From positions 49,977 to 113,976 of the forward strand of contig NMRB01001304.1 of the NCBI GenBank assembly GCA_002633025.1: a DNA stretch of 64,000 bases. The letters run 5' to 3'. The notes below the pieces were generated by a model. The model made no database searches. It was not told the origin of the DNA and saw only the letters and a program-made list of their open reading frames with translations. Numbering within the stretch: the first letter of the stretch is position 1; each line of letters opens with the position of its first letter. The stretch comes from Notospermus geniculatus (taxonomy: Eukaryota; Nemertea; Pilidiophora; Heteronemertea; Lineidae). Positions 10,194 through 20,145 of this stretch are shown here, piece after piece. A program made the translations under genes and the position numbers.

Positions 10194-10725
10194 TGTCGAT
10201 TTCCTCTGAGCGATTCTTTTAATTTCTTTGATGGTCAGTTAGTCCAGTGATTTTGAGGGAGCAAGATTCGCATCTTGGCTCTCTTCAGGCACAGTAAAAT
10301 TTACAATTGAAAGGCATAAAGATTATCATCATGATTACTTAGAAAGTTAGAAAGTTTCAGACTGTTCCGATTAGTTCGGCACCTTAGAGTCCCCAGCTTT
10401 GTAAGTAAATTCCGGTCCTCGATTTTATCTCATTTATCGATTTATCTTTCTATTTGTAACTTTAGTTTCATTTAGGATTAGGCCTTTGAATAACTATTGT
10501 CTATTACAGATTGAACCGCCATAGGCGCCATACGCCATAAGCCAGACACCATACACCAAGTCAAGTGTCATTAGTGACATCAGAAGCCGTATCGTTAGGC
10601 ATTTTCGAGCTATCACAAGTTAAAGCTGTTGTATTATCATTGAAGGAAGTTACGTTATTGAATAAATGGCGTGTCTAATCAACGGGACATTTAAGTTTGT
10701 GTTCAGTCTATGAGGATATTCTACA
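10194..10725 (+). repeat. 3' LTR of BEL/Pao element
   Basis: The last 182 bases (10544-10725) match 4441-4622 exactly and end in CTACA, with AATAAA at 10661-10666. The start is uncertain. TGTCGATTTC at 10194 follows the purine-rich AGGCGAAGACAGGA and is my best guess for the polypurine tract/LTR boundary, giving about 532 bases. The base-for-base end is well supported; the start is inference. Confidence 0.65.
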
Positions 10726-11185
10726 CTAAGTATGTGGGTGCCAAAAAGTTACTAAAAGTGGAGCTGGCTTCCCTGAGTAACACAGCAAAATGCCTTGTCA
10801 AAGTCCACGCATTGTATATGATCTTTACGCGAACATCAGGAGGCAAATCCAAAATGTAAACAACGGTCATGTCTTCACCGTCTAAAATACATAACATCCC
10901 CTCCGACGGAACTGCCATACTGCTAGTAACGTCACAGAGTAGGAGTAGTTGCACTTGGTGCAAGCCGACAGTTTCAAGCTCACCACCCAGCATCAACACT
11001 AACCACAAGGTGGTGACAAGAAACAGTCAGTGTCACTGCTGGAATAGTTCCAAGCAGCAATGCGGCGTTGCTGGGCGCAGTGCATAAGTTATAGAGTGGA
11101 TCACGGTAAAGTAGGCCAATCAGAAAATCGGACACATGAGGCAGTCAAAGTGGAGCTGACTTCCCTGACCCAGCAGCAAAATATA
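10726..11185. other. dispersed repeat fragments, no gene seen
   Basis: About 10754-10850 and 11145-11180 are copies of the repeat also at 1749-1830. Positions 10875-10945 resemble 11750-11825 (GTCTAAAATA..., GTCACAGAG). No coding sequence is supported. Confidence 0.45.
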
Positions 11186-11672
11186 CTGTATTCTCGTGCC
11201 ATTAGCGACTAGTATGCGCCATTTTCTGGTAGTAATATACGCACAGCCGGGTTTGGCGTTTGTCAATAGGCCCGCCCAGAGACCAGCCGACCAACGCTCG
11301 TCATTTGAGGGAACTATGATCGAGTAAGGGCTGATTCATACTCGCTTGCGGACCGTCAAGCGCGTGAAACTGATCGCAGGTTTCCACGACGTGAATGTGC
11401 ACACGCAGTGAAATTGATCATAGTCGGCGCAAAATCCGGACGGAGTATGAGTCAGCCTTAAGGACTGGTGTATACTTGGTCACGAACCGTCAAGGGCATG
11501 AAACTGATCACAGGTTTCCAAAGCGTGAATGTGCACACACATTGAAATTGATCATAATCGGCGTTGCTCGGCTGGTCTCTGGGCGGGCCTATTGACAAAC
11601 GCCAAACCCGGCTGTGCATATATTACTACCAGAAAATGGCGCATACTGGTCGCTAATGGCACGAGAATACAG
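11186..11672. mobile_element. 487-bp fold-back MITE, ~110-bp inverted ends
   Basis: Inverted ends starting CTGTATTCTCGTGCCATTAG extend about 110 bases with few mismatches. TA flanks both sides (11184-11185, 11673-11674). The centre holds two direct ~115-base copies (GTGAAACTGATCRCAGG..). One of them is bounded by its own smaller inverted ends (AAGGCTGANTCATACTC at about 11327-11345 and 11440-11461), so a second MITE appears nested inside. No transposase. Confidence 0.8.
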
Positions 11673-12559
11673 TAATTCCTCCAAGGTTGGCCAGAATCGC
11701 ACCTGAGATAGATGGAGCCATTACAAAATACAAACAAAGAACACGTGCACACGTCTAAAATAGACTATACCACCCTGTCCCCACACAAGAAGGAACAGCC
11801 ATAGTGACGTCACAGAGGGGTGGGACTGTACAGTGTATTGATCCGCGAAAATGATACTGAAAACAATGCGTAAATATCGCAAATAGTCGAGATAGTAATC
11901 AAATCAAGACAAATGGTGAAAAGGCACACTCTGAGAAGATAATTCTGCACGAAATCCGGGTGATTTTTGGGGCCAGTAGGTTAGGACTATATCGTGAGTG
12001 TATTTTTATCTGGTGATTTCGTATTCAAGTCATTTCTCCACTACAAATTTTGGCGTAGTTAGGTCGTCAAGCAAGAAGTGACAGATTACAGGGGTCCTGT
12101 TTGGCACTACTTTCTCGTAACGTTAAAGCCATTACTCGCTCGGAGAGAGCAAGGGTCATTTGTGAAGCTACGCTGGCTAAAGACCAGCGTAGCTAAAAAG
12201 TCACCCATTTTTGTCCGAATATTACACTCAAGATTTCTGTCTGCGGCGAAAAATATATCAAAAAGGATTTATCATACCCTTGCAAATTCGGAACCTGGAA
12301 CATGTTTCTTGCACTGGTCGTCAATTCCGGCGGCAGTCTTGGAGGGGGGTCTACCTGAAAATTTAGGTCAGGAAATATTTTGCTTAATATACAGAATATC
12401 TTGAATCAAGGAAAAAATATACAATTCAGATTTTTTTTTTCAATTCAATGATTGTTTCATGGTTTGTGTAACCGCTATTAATAATGAAGCTGGTGTAGCA
12501 TTCTCTAGCGTTCCCCATCACAAGTGTTTCCATACATCAAACAGCTGGGAGAGACCGTG
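11673..12559. other. no gene seen
   Basis: Contains the 11750-11825 repeat fragment and otherwise unassigned sequence. A 108-codon open stretch at 12078-12404 has no recognisable family or start context. Confidence 0.35.
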
Positions 12560-13060
12560 GGCCGTATTCAAGAAGCTTCCTTAAAGCGAATGGCTCGCGG
12601 GGTTTGTTTACATTTTTGGTGGTACCTTCCATAGAGAGTGAATCTAGCCTCCAGGCAAAGCCGTGCTCCAGCCATATGCAACACCTGTGCAAATATGCAA
12701 ATGTAAACACTGGGGACGAGGTTCCATTAAAAATTTGTTAAAATGGGTTAATGACGTTTTCAAATTCAGTAGGTCAAGATGTACATTTTGTACTATTCTC
12801 ATTGATTTTGAAGTGGCAGATTTTGCAGAATGCGCCTCCGAAGTTTGGCTGTCTAATGCATTTCCCATTAAACTAAAATCCTTCTTTTGCCTTTTTCTCA
12901 AAATGGTGCTTGATATCGATGACCAACTGTCATGGCGCCACAACAAACCCCGCGAGCCATTCGCTTTAAGTGTAAAGTCGACCTTAAACTTTTGTATTCT
13001 ACCCTGCAAACAATAGCTAAAGGTCGACCTCACACTTAAGGAAGCTTCTTGAATACGGCC
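12560..13060. mobile_element. 501-bp MITE with 5-bp CCGTG duplication
   Basis: Ends GGCCGTATTCAAGAAGCTTCC are inverted repeats, and CCGTG lies directly on both sides (12555-12559 and 13061-13065). The structure is layered. A second inverted pair (GCGAATGGCTCGCGGGGTTTG near 12587, and its complement near 12943-12966) lies inside the first. The right end holds a third small fold (AAGTCGACCTT/AGGTCGACCT, about 12970-13030). Open frames on both strands follow from the symmetry and are not counted as genes. Confidence 0.8.
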
Positions 13061-13065
13061 CCGTG

Positions 13066-13934
13066 ACATTTCAATAGGGGAAACCGGGCAATTTGTCGCT
13101 GTCGTTTTAATGTTCCCATACAATGAGGGGAAACACTGAGAAATAAGAGTACGTCAAACAAGGCCGCCAGGTCGCCATATTGAAAAGTGGTCTTTGGCTT
13201 ATATCACCTAAACTACATCAGATTTTAATGGTTTTACTCTCTGTTAGTATTTACCTATATGTAGGTACCCTGTATAAATACATAAATTTTAAGTCGGATT
13301 GGACTTGAAATATGGCCGCCAGTCAGCCATCTTGAAAAATGTACTTTGGACCCATATCTCATAGTAAAGAATGGTATGAATACCTTCTATGTGAACGCCG
13401 GATTTAAGCCGCATCGGACTACAATGGCCCCAGGGGATATCTTTTGAAAAATACATTTTGGCCAATATCACTCGAACAACAACAACCATGACAACGTGTG
13501 TTCCAGCCACTGGAAACTCAATCAACCGTGAATGCCATTTATTTGTGGGTGCGCTTGGAATTGAATTGGGCGGTAAAGTATAATTCACCTTAACTTCAAC
13601 ACGGGCAAAGTGCCAAGCTTGAAAATGTTCACAAGTCGATGGTAAATAATCCATGTCGCAGTTACCCAATAGGGCTGTTTAGACGACAGGCAAAAATCCA
13701 CATGCGATCCGATCGAATCCAATTGTGGTTCAACAATGCGATCGAATGTGGATTTTGGAATGTGGATTTTGGACCGCATTGGACCACATACGACCAGATT
13801 CAAATCTCGTCCAAACGCAACTGAGTCCCGAGACGGGTCGATCGGATCCAATCGGATCGAATCTGAATGTGGTTTTTACCCCTCGGCTCTCGAGGGGTAT
13901 TGTCGTCCCCTGCGGCGTCCTCCGTGTATCTGTC
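13066..13934. other. degenerate repeats, no gene seen
   Basis: Two diverged copies of a GGCCGCCAGTCAGCCATCTTG-type segment lie near 13160 and 13312. Positions 13570-13660 are an inverted copy of 18590-18680. Positions 13665-13870 are rich in GATCGGATC/GATTCGAT words and can fold, but I could not fix element ends. Confidence 0.45.
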
Positions 13935-14720
13935 CGTTGACGACGTTACCACTCTAACGCGTTCAAATTAAATCTGATTTGTCTGATTTTTGGTGGAAAG
14001 GTGTATATGTGGGTCATTCACGAACCTATCGATTTTCGCCACCAGGGGGCGTTTTGTGAAAACGACGTTACCGCTCTAGCAGTTCAAATTAAATCTAATT
14101 TTTCTCATTTTTGGTGGAAAGGTTTATGTGTGGATCCTTCACAAACCTATCGATTTTCGGCCGATTTTCCATTTGGCCACCAGGGGGTGTTTTGTGAAAA
14201 ATGAAAAATGGCCACAACTTCCTTCGTTTTTGAGCTAGCATGCTCAAATTTTTAATGGAAGTACATGTAAAAAGCCTTCATCACATATCAGGCATGTCAG
14301 GCGCGCGGGATTTTTATTTGACGTATCTGTTTTCTAGGTCAAATAGCGTAAACTGTCCATTGAGACGTTACCATTGTAGCATGTTCAAATTTAATCTAAT
14401 TTTTCTGATTTTTGGTTGATTTTATGTGTGGCTCCTACACTAACCCATTGATTTTAAGACAAATCGGTCTTTCCATTTGGCCACCAGTGGGCGTTTTGTG
14501 ACCAATGAAAAATCGCCATAACTTCCTTCTTTTTGGAGCTAGGGTGCTCAATTTTTTCTGGATGTACACGTGAAAAGCCGTCATCACATATCAGACGGAA
14601 TTTTTATTTCACCTACTTCTTATCTGTTTTCTAGGTCAAATAGCGTAAACTGCGTAGAAATTTTAAGTTAGTGTAGTTTATGTGACCGTTGTAGCGCCTT
14701 CAAATTAAGTATGTTTTTTC
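13935..14720. repeat. ~300-bp diverged tandem repeat
   Basis: A unit containing GACGTTACC, TTCAAATTAAATCT, TTTTTGGTGGAAAGG, GGCCACCAGGGGGCG and CATAACTTCCTTC recurs: partial at about 13935-14063, full at 14064-14361 and 14362-14672, and partial again to 14720. Copies differ by many substitutions, so the duplication is old. No open frame is shared between units. Confidence 0.7.
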
Positions 14721-14845
14721 AGATTCTTCGTGTGACCACCCGACAGATTTTCACACTTTTTTGGTTATTGTTCTTTACCAATGCAAAGGTCAGTGAACAC
14801 CTAAATCGACTTACACCTACAGCCTAGGGGTCTTAAGTGCGAATA

Positions 14846-15897
14846 GGTCACTGCCACAACCTGACGAAAACGAAACGTAAACCTAAACCTAAACGTAAGA
14901 ATCGTAGTACCCAGGAGTAACGTTGTGTGGCGCAGCTGTTCCGGCACCTCCTTGTAATTGGAAGTCGTGAAAACAGTTCCTATCACACGTTTTGTTAAGC
15001 CTAGATTGCATTTTTACAATGTAGGCCTAACTCGGTTGTCGTTATTACACAGACCTGCTTGAAACCATATCAGGAATAGCCAACGACTCCTGAAAGTGAA
15101 AATGCAATCTAGGACTAACAAAACTGGTGATAGGAACTGTTTTCATGACTCTAGCTGTCCCGTGAAGTAAGATATGATTATATTGGTGACAGGCAAAAAT
15201 ACTATTTATGGAATGTTTGGCCTTGATCTTGACCTCGGATCTTCAATGTCATTTTGTAAATGAAATGCACATCATCAATAACCTGTGTAGGCCTATAAGT
15301 ATTGGTTTTACGCCTCTAGACCTACCACAAACTGATTATTTCAAATTATCAATTCGAGATATCAAAGTTTCATGATATCTTCATCATCCCGACCCTTGAA
15401 CAACATGTACGAGCAATTTTCGTGGTGAGAAATCAAACCGGTTTGATTTTCGGCAACTAGTGGCAACTGTGGTCACCAGCAGAATTTCCGTGGTGAGTGG
15501 TCGTTGCTGGCCACAGCACACTTGGCCATTTTCGTGGCGACCACGAAAATTGCTCGTAGTTGCCAGTTGTGGTGATGCGTGGCCATCAGCAGCAACGAGA
15601 CCACTGAGTGGTGACGTCTGCTATAAACCGGCAGATTGTATTTTCACTTTCAGGAGTCGTTGGCTATTCCTGATATGGTTTCAAGCAGGTCTGTGTAATA
15701 ATGACAACCGAGTTAGGCCTACATTGTAAAAATGCAATCTAGGGTTAACAAAACTGGTGATAGGAACTGTTTTCACGACTTCCAATTACAATGAGGTGCC
15801 GGAACAGCTGCGCCACACAACGTTACTCCTGGGTACTACGATTCTTACGTTTAGGTTTAGGTTTACGTTTCGTTTTCGTCAGGTTGTGGCAGTGACC
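14846..15897. mobile_element. 1052-bp fold-back element, ~250-bp inverted arms
   Basis: The arms (about 14846-15094 and 15645-15897) begin GGTCACTGCCACAACCTGAC and are near-identical inverted copies, flanked by TA (14844-14845, 15898-15899). A 50-base piece of the arm is repeated inverted at 15103-15152. The loop holds another hairpin element (15412-15557). No transposase frame. Confidence 0.8.
15412..15557. mobile_element. nested ~146-bp MITE
   Basis: Ends CGAGCAATTTTCGTGG and CCACGAAAATTGCTCG are inverted repeats with TA on both sides, inside the loop of the larger fold-back at 14846-15897. A second insertion event is the simplest reading. Confidence 0.65.
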
Positions 15898-16291
15898 TAA
15901 TAGCACGGTATTTTTTGGCTTGTCGTCAAAACGGCCCTAATAGAGAGGTTTCGCACCCGCACGTTTAGACAACCGACTACATTTATGTCATCAAATTTTG
16001 CGGTCCAGTGACGTGTACACAAACGGTTAGAGAAAACATTATCCGCACCGAGTTCACTATTCGTCAGAGAAAAACGGTTTGCAATAGCAACATATTTTTA
16101 TTAAAACCCTCATCCAACGGTGATCGCTATTCTTTCTTATCAGTTTCAGAAGGATACCTTATACAAATCACGTGTAACATTTTGTATGTTTTTGCTTGGG
16201 TCGTCTTTTATTAATTTTTTTGGTTTTGAATCAAATCCGTGTAAAAAGGGCTGTTTCCATTAAATCCCGGGCGGTCAGTATGGGTCTTTCG

Positions 16292-16464
16292 CAATAGGAG
16301 CAGTCAGCCGCGCATATTGCCAACAGAAGCAGCAAAGGTCTAGCGGACCAATGTACAGGAAAATGTACGTGATTGCTGCTCGATCAATAATGACTGGGTC
16401 CGCTAGATGCATTGAGTTGGGCCGTAGTGACACCTAGTGGTCAACTCGCTGACAGCTCCTATTG
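16292..16464. mobile_element. nested 173-bp hairpin MITE
   Basis: Ends CAATAGGAGCAGTCAGC and GCTGACAGCTCCTATTG form inverted repeats. A second inner pair (GTCTAGCGGACC / GGGTCCGCTAGA) adds a further stem. It lies inside the Harbinger-like element. Confidence 0.65.
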
Positions 16465-16487
16465 AACGGTTTGCTGAATATTCACTT

Positions 16488-16733
16488 TTACGTCATCATC
16501 TTGTGAGGAGTTGTTACGTGTGCACAGACACTAAATGAAGGCCTATACACTAGCCGGTCACAGTTCACGCGTACCAAGCACGGTACGAGCAAGGCGAGAA
16601 CGGTTTGTAAGATATCCCGGTTAATGATCATAGACAAAAATTGATGAGAAGGGCGTCTGAAAAAGCGCTCCAAATCACCCATTCGGTTTGGATAATTAAA
16701 TCGCCTTACCATACATAACGCATCTAGCCACAA
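16488..16733 (-). pseudogene. PIF/Harbinger transposase fragment
   Basis: An open minus-strand stretch of 81 codons contains FNYPNRMGDLERFFRR followed by a hydrophobic helix (FLSMIINRDIL). This matches the conserved segment just before the DDE nuclease domain in HARBI1-like transposases (a YPNRW/xDL..FGR-type motif). The DDE residues themselves are not present, so the fragment cannot be active. Its position inside a TIR-flanked 1.2-kb element supports the assignment. No start or splice structure can be defined. Confidence 0.55.
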
Positions 16734-17155
16734 AAGAGATGTTTGATATTTAGCGACAGAAAATTATTTTTGGCCGCTGAGGGGGGGGGTTGAACCTCAG
16801 ACCCCGCCCCTATGATCCGCCCCTGTAAATTTCGAGGGACGAATATAGGAAATCGTCATCTTCGTTATCGAGTGCCATTTGTAGGAGATCCATGATCAAA
16901 TCTCTTGCAAACACGTCACACAATACAAGCGCAGTCGGCCTTTTTTCAGCCGACTCGTGTGACTCGAGCGCAGTCAAAACATTACCTCGCCTTCGCCTAG
17001 GTCTTTACGGATAGTTCTTAGGTTTAGGCTATAATCGCGTCTCTCTGCGAAATCGCTAAAACCTAACCGTTTCATCGGTTACGGTTACGTATAACTAAAT
17101 GTAGTCGATCACCTAAACGTGAGGGTGCGAAACCTCTCTAATGATGTTAGGTTAA

Positions 17156-18280
17156 AGCTGAACTGCATGCATAAAACCAGGGCCTCTCATGTTTTAAAAA
17201 AACGCCCGCGCCACAGCGCGGGCAGTAACTGAAATAACCTGGGACATCCGCCATGTTTTAGTGGGACTCCAAACATGATTGAGTACCCAAGCATGTAGGT
17301 GGCAGCACCTTATTTGCGTCTTGACCATCAACAAGTGGAAGTCACGCTGTATGTACATGTGCATGTAGGCCTACATACCAGAAGGCCATGTAGGCCATCG
17401 GTATATACAGGCAGTACACGCCCATCTCATGAAATGGTGGAACAGCTGTAATAAACAAATATCTGAGAAGCTGGTTGTACTTCTAGGCCTGACAGACTAT
17501 CATACACTCAAAAATTGGCCTACAGCATTCACTTGGCAGATGTTTCACCTATCGGGCCCCGCCTATCCATACTAGGCCTCCGGAACATGCACACACTGAG
17601 CTAAGGGACAAACAAAAACACGCCAATTTAGGCCTAGCAAATATGTCATGAGAACCGAAGCCGAATAAAAAAAGACGTAAAACAGTACTAGGAATGAATG
17701 CTCACCTGATACACAATCCTGATAGTCAAAAGTAGCCAAAAGCGGAAATTTTGTTCACAGGTATTCCTCGCACCGAATGTTGACGTGTCATGGCCCTATT
17801 GCAGTTTTCTGTGTAACCTCGGTCATATGACCAATACTCGACGATGAATTGACCATAGGTGTACATAGGCATTTACACCTTAGCGAAACCTGGGAACGAC
17901 TATACCCCAATACGCAATAACTTTGCCGAGAAAAAGGGCTCGAATAAACGCAGCGGACCACTGGTCTAGTGGAAAACGCGCCGGTCTTCCAAGCCAATAC
18001 TTGGAGGTTCGAATCCGCATCCGTGCTCTTCCTTTTTTCATTCGAATACTTTTCCAGCATTTCGCTTTCTGATGTGTAGGCACTCAGGCAGCGTTGATCA
18101 CTCGCTGGTGGTCAGGATGCAAATAAGGTGCTGCCACCTACATGCTTGGGTACTCTATCATGTTTGGAGTCCCACTAAAACATGGCGGATGTCCCAAGTT
18201 ATTTCAGGCACTGCCCGCGCTGTGGCGCGGGCGTTTTTTAAAAACGTGCGAGGCCCTGGTTTTATGCATGCAGTTCAGCT
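17156..18280. mobile_element. 1.1-kb TTAA-flanked fold-back element
   Basis: Arms of about 175 bases start AGCTGAACTGCATGCATAAA and are flanked by TTAA (17152-17155, 18281-18284), the target site of piggyBac-type elements. Each arm carries a perfect 8-bp GC hairpin (GCCCGCGC-loop-GCGCGGGC at 17204-17223 and 18213-18232), followed outward by a run of T/A. The interior holds a tRNA-like unit (17950-18025). No transposase frame is visible. Confidence 0.75.
17950..18025 (+). pseudogene. tRNA-like Pol III unit, Gly(TCC)-like loop
   Basis: An A-box-like TGGTCTAGTGG and a perfect B box GGTTCGAATCC are correctly spaced, and TTTTTT follows at about 18032, as in a Pol III terminator. A cloverleaf fits partly: acceptor GCAGCGG with TCCGTGC pairs at 5 of 7 positions, the D stem CCAC/GTGG pairs fully, and the anticodon loop reads CTTCCAA (anticodon TCC). 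The anticodon and T stems have mismatches. It may be a decayed tRNA gene or the Pol III head of a SINE-like element carried inside the TTAA fold-back. Confidence 0.4.
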
Positions 18281-18324
18281 TTAACTTGGCTTACTTTCCA
18301 TGATCCTACAGGAAATCCAAGGTT

Positions 18325-18535
18325 ATGGTCAGTCAACTGGTAAATACTGTGGTTTAATCATCGTGTTCACTTTATGGTGTCTTTTTCACAGGCCTGGCAC
18401 TTTGCCATGTTGAAGTTAGGGTGAATTATATAACTTCAACATGGCAAAGTGCCAGGCGTGTGCAACAGACACCATAAACTGAACACAATGATTAAACCAC
18501 AAATCACAATATCTACCAGTTGACTGAGCACGACT
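18325..18535. repeat. ~100-bp-arm fold-back hairpin
   Basis: Inverted arms of about 100 bases (CAGTCAACTGGTAAATACTG... and its complement) meet around 18430. The centre (GGCACTTTGCCATGTTGAAG) is the same sequence as part of the repeat at 18590-18680 and 13570-13660. Confidence 0.7.
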
Positions 18536-18589
18536 TGGGAGTGTTTTCTGTAGCCTGTTCAAGTGACCCTAACATTATTAGGTAACTGC

Positions 18590-18680
18590 TAAATGGATTA
18601 TTTACCACTGACTTGTGCACATTTCCAAGCTTGGCACTTTGCCCATGTTGAAGTTAGGGTGAATTATACTTTAGTGACAC
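18590..18680 (+). repeat. dispersed repeat, inverted copy at 13570-13660
   Basis: TAACTGCTAAATGGATTATT.., CAAGCTTGGCACTTTGCCC and GGTGAATTATACTTTA match the complement of 13570-13660 closely. No ends or duplication were determined. Confidence 0.6.
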
Positions 18681-18750
18681 CGATTGGTCAAATGATTGAC
18701 GACTCCTTTTTGGTGTGCAATCAACAGGTAAGATCTTTCGTACGACTTAC

Positions 18751-18844
18751 CTTCTGTAGGTCTGAATGGAGGCTCGGTCGGAGGTGGTTGCGGGGTTTCA
18801 CTAGGAGTAGACCCTTTTTCGATACACTGTCCGCTAATACACCA
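18751..18844 (-). CDS. host-gene exon, disintegrin/ADAMTS-like WCxxGxC
   Basis: A 94-base internal exon on the minus strand. A pyrimidine tract ending TTTTTTTCCAG precedes it, and GTAAGTCG follows it (exon end CTACAGAAG). It starts at phase 0 with TGG and ends one base into a codon. It encodes WCISGQCIEKG followed by a Pro/Thr/Glu-rich tail (TPSETPQPPPTEPPFRPTE). The WCxxGxC core is the pattern found where the disintegrin-like region of ADAMTS/reprolysin metalloproteinases ends. In that family thrombospondin repeats usually follow. I see no neighbouring exon in the window. The gene would run from higher to lower coordinates, with large repeat-filled introns. The family assignment rests on a short motif; the exon call rests on two strong splice sites. 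Confidence 0.55.
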
Positions 18845-19240
18845 CTGGAAAAAAACGACCAAAATTGACGGAATGATTAAGTGATTAAGTGTGCAGAGAA
18901 CCCCAACCCTCTGGTCAAGGTCATGGTCAAATTTGATACCGGTAATTTGAAATATATCTGCCTGTTCTGCATGTGGTAGAGATAGACACATGATATCACC
19001 CATACTTAGGTCGTTGAGGATGCCCATTTCGATTGTGCAATGTCCTTTATGATCAGAGGTCAAGGTCAAGGTCAAACTTGATAATTTAAATAAGTCATTT
19101 ATATTGCATGCCGTATATTGCATTTGCTCAGGTGCTAAAAGCGACCTGGAAGCACGTTTTGGGCGGGTAAAGACTAATTTCAATCCGGGAAGTGTCCTTT
19201 GAAAGAATTCCGAATTCGGAATCGGAGTCTGAATACAGAA
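18845..19240. other. no gene seen; probable intron
   Basis: If the exon at 18751-18844 is real, this is its upstream intron. The open minus-strand frame continues through it, but nothing recognisable is encoded. AAGGTC repeats occur near 18905-18925 and 19060-19075. Confidence 0.35.
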
Positions 19241-19402
19241 ACTGAGGTTTTCCAAATACGGAAGCTGAGGTCTTCCAAATACGGTAGCTGAGGTCTTCCA
19301 AATAAGGAAGCTGGGACTTCCAAATACGGAAGCTGAGGTTTTCCAAATTTATAAGGAAGCTGGGGGCTTCCAAATACGGAAGCTGAGGGCTTCCGAATAA
19401 GA
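19241..19402. repeat. ~24-bp minisatellite
   Basis: About six imperfect copies of a TTCCAAATACGGAAGCTGAGG-type unit in tandem, with small indels between copies. Confidence 0.8.
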
Positions 19403-19507
19403 ACAGCTAAGCTCGATTATATGGGAGATGAATATCGGAAGGTTTGTTACAACAAGAGGCTAATGCATTAAGAACGTGACTGACTTCCCCTGAGAAACCG
19501 AGAATTG

Positions 19508-19620
19508 CAGGCCTTTCCGTTTGACGGGAGCTAAAATGTGCACGCGCCTCGCAAACAATAGAATTTCTATTGTTTGCGAGGCGCATGCACATTTTAGCTC
19601 CCGTCAAACAGAAAGGCCTG
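19508..19620. repeat. 113-bp near-perfect palindrome
   Basis: Arms of about 54 bases (CAGGCCTTTCCGTTTGACGG...) meet with a 3-base centre at about 19564. Only two arm mismatches were seen, and both are C/T differences at CpG on one side. The shape is that of a cruciform-forming fold-back. It abuts GGCCGACCGCATCGAAACCC, which recurs in the TTAA element at 21085-22113. Confidence 0.85.
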
Positions 19621-20145
19621 GGCCGACCGCATCGAAACCCATGCAGATAGCGGTCAGATAGCCTGTCGGTGCCTTATCGCCATCAGTATCGGTAAATGAC
19701 CGCACAGAATGCGCGATAGGAAAATAGCGATAGACCACCGATAGCGATGGCCGCATAGAAACTTCGATAGCTTATCGGCCCGCCGCCGTTAAGACCGCAA
19801 TAGGCGATTTCGCTAAAGGTGCTCAGACCACCTTTACCGCGCCGATAGAGACAGGACGGAACAAACTGTGGCGGGGGGGGGGAGCAGATAATTTCTTTGT
19901 GGAAGTTGATATTGACGAAGCAGTTAGGTCTAGTAGGTACAGACGACAACTTCGTCACAACCTATTCGAAGATGTCCTAGATCACGAATTTTTTGATAAT
20001 GTTTTCCATGTCATCGGCTTCCTAAAGCAGTATTCACCCAGTTGCTTGATATTCTAGAACCAGCGCCGACACGTCATACACAAACCTTCATGCTTGGAAA
20101 TGAATTGACTGAGTACGCAGTTTCGCGTAAGGGACACTGCTAATA
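19621..20145. other. GATAGCG-rich relative of the 21085 element
   Basis: Begins with GGCCGACCGCATCGAAACCC and contains GACCGCACAGAATGCGCGATAGG, both diverged matches to the arms of the TTAA element at 21085-22113. Probably a decayed or rearranged copy. No gene seen. Confidence 0.45.

Larger units (their letters stand above)
15943..17138. mobile_element. 1.2-kb PIF/Harbinger-like element remnant
   Basis: Ends GAGAGGTTTCGCACCC and their complement GGGTGCGAAACCTCTC are flanked by TA (AAT if one more base is counted as element). Inside are a transposase remnant on the minus strand (16488-16733), a nested hairpin (16292-16464), and a second inner inverted pair near the ends (CGTTTAG..GACTACATTTA / TAAATGTAGTCG..CTAAACG). 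The terminal motif is shared with the MITEs at 631-1018 and, more loosely, 48611-49047. Confidence 0.7.

Noticed and set aside
12644-13123. Opposing long frames on both strands
   Set aside because: They result from the inverted-repeat structure of the MITE at 12560-13060.
18671-19255. 194-codon minus-strand open frame taken as one gene
   Set aside because: Only the 94 bases between good splice sites (18751-18844) look coding. The rest runs through intron-like sequence with AAGGTC repeats and the edge of a minisatellite.
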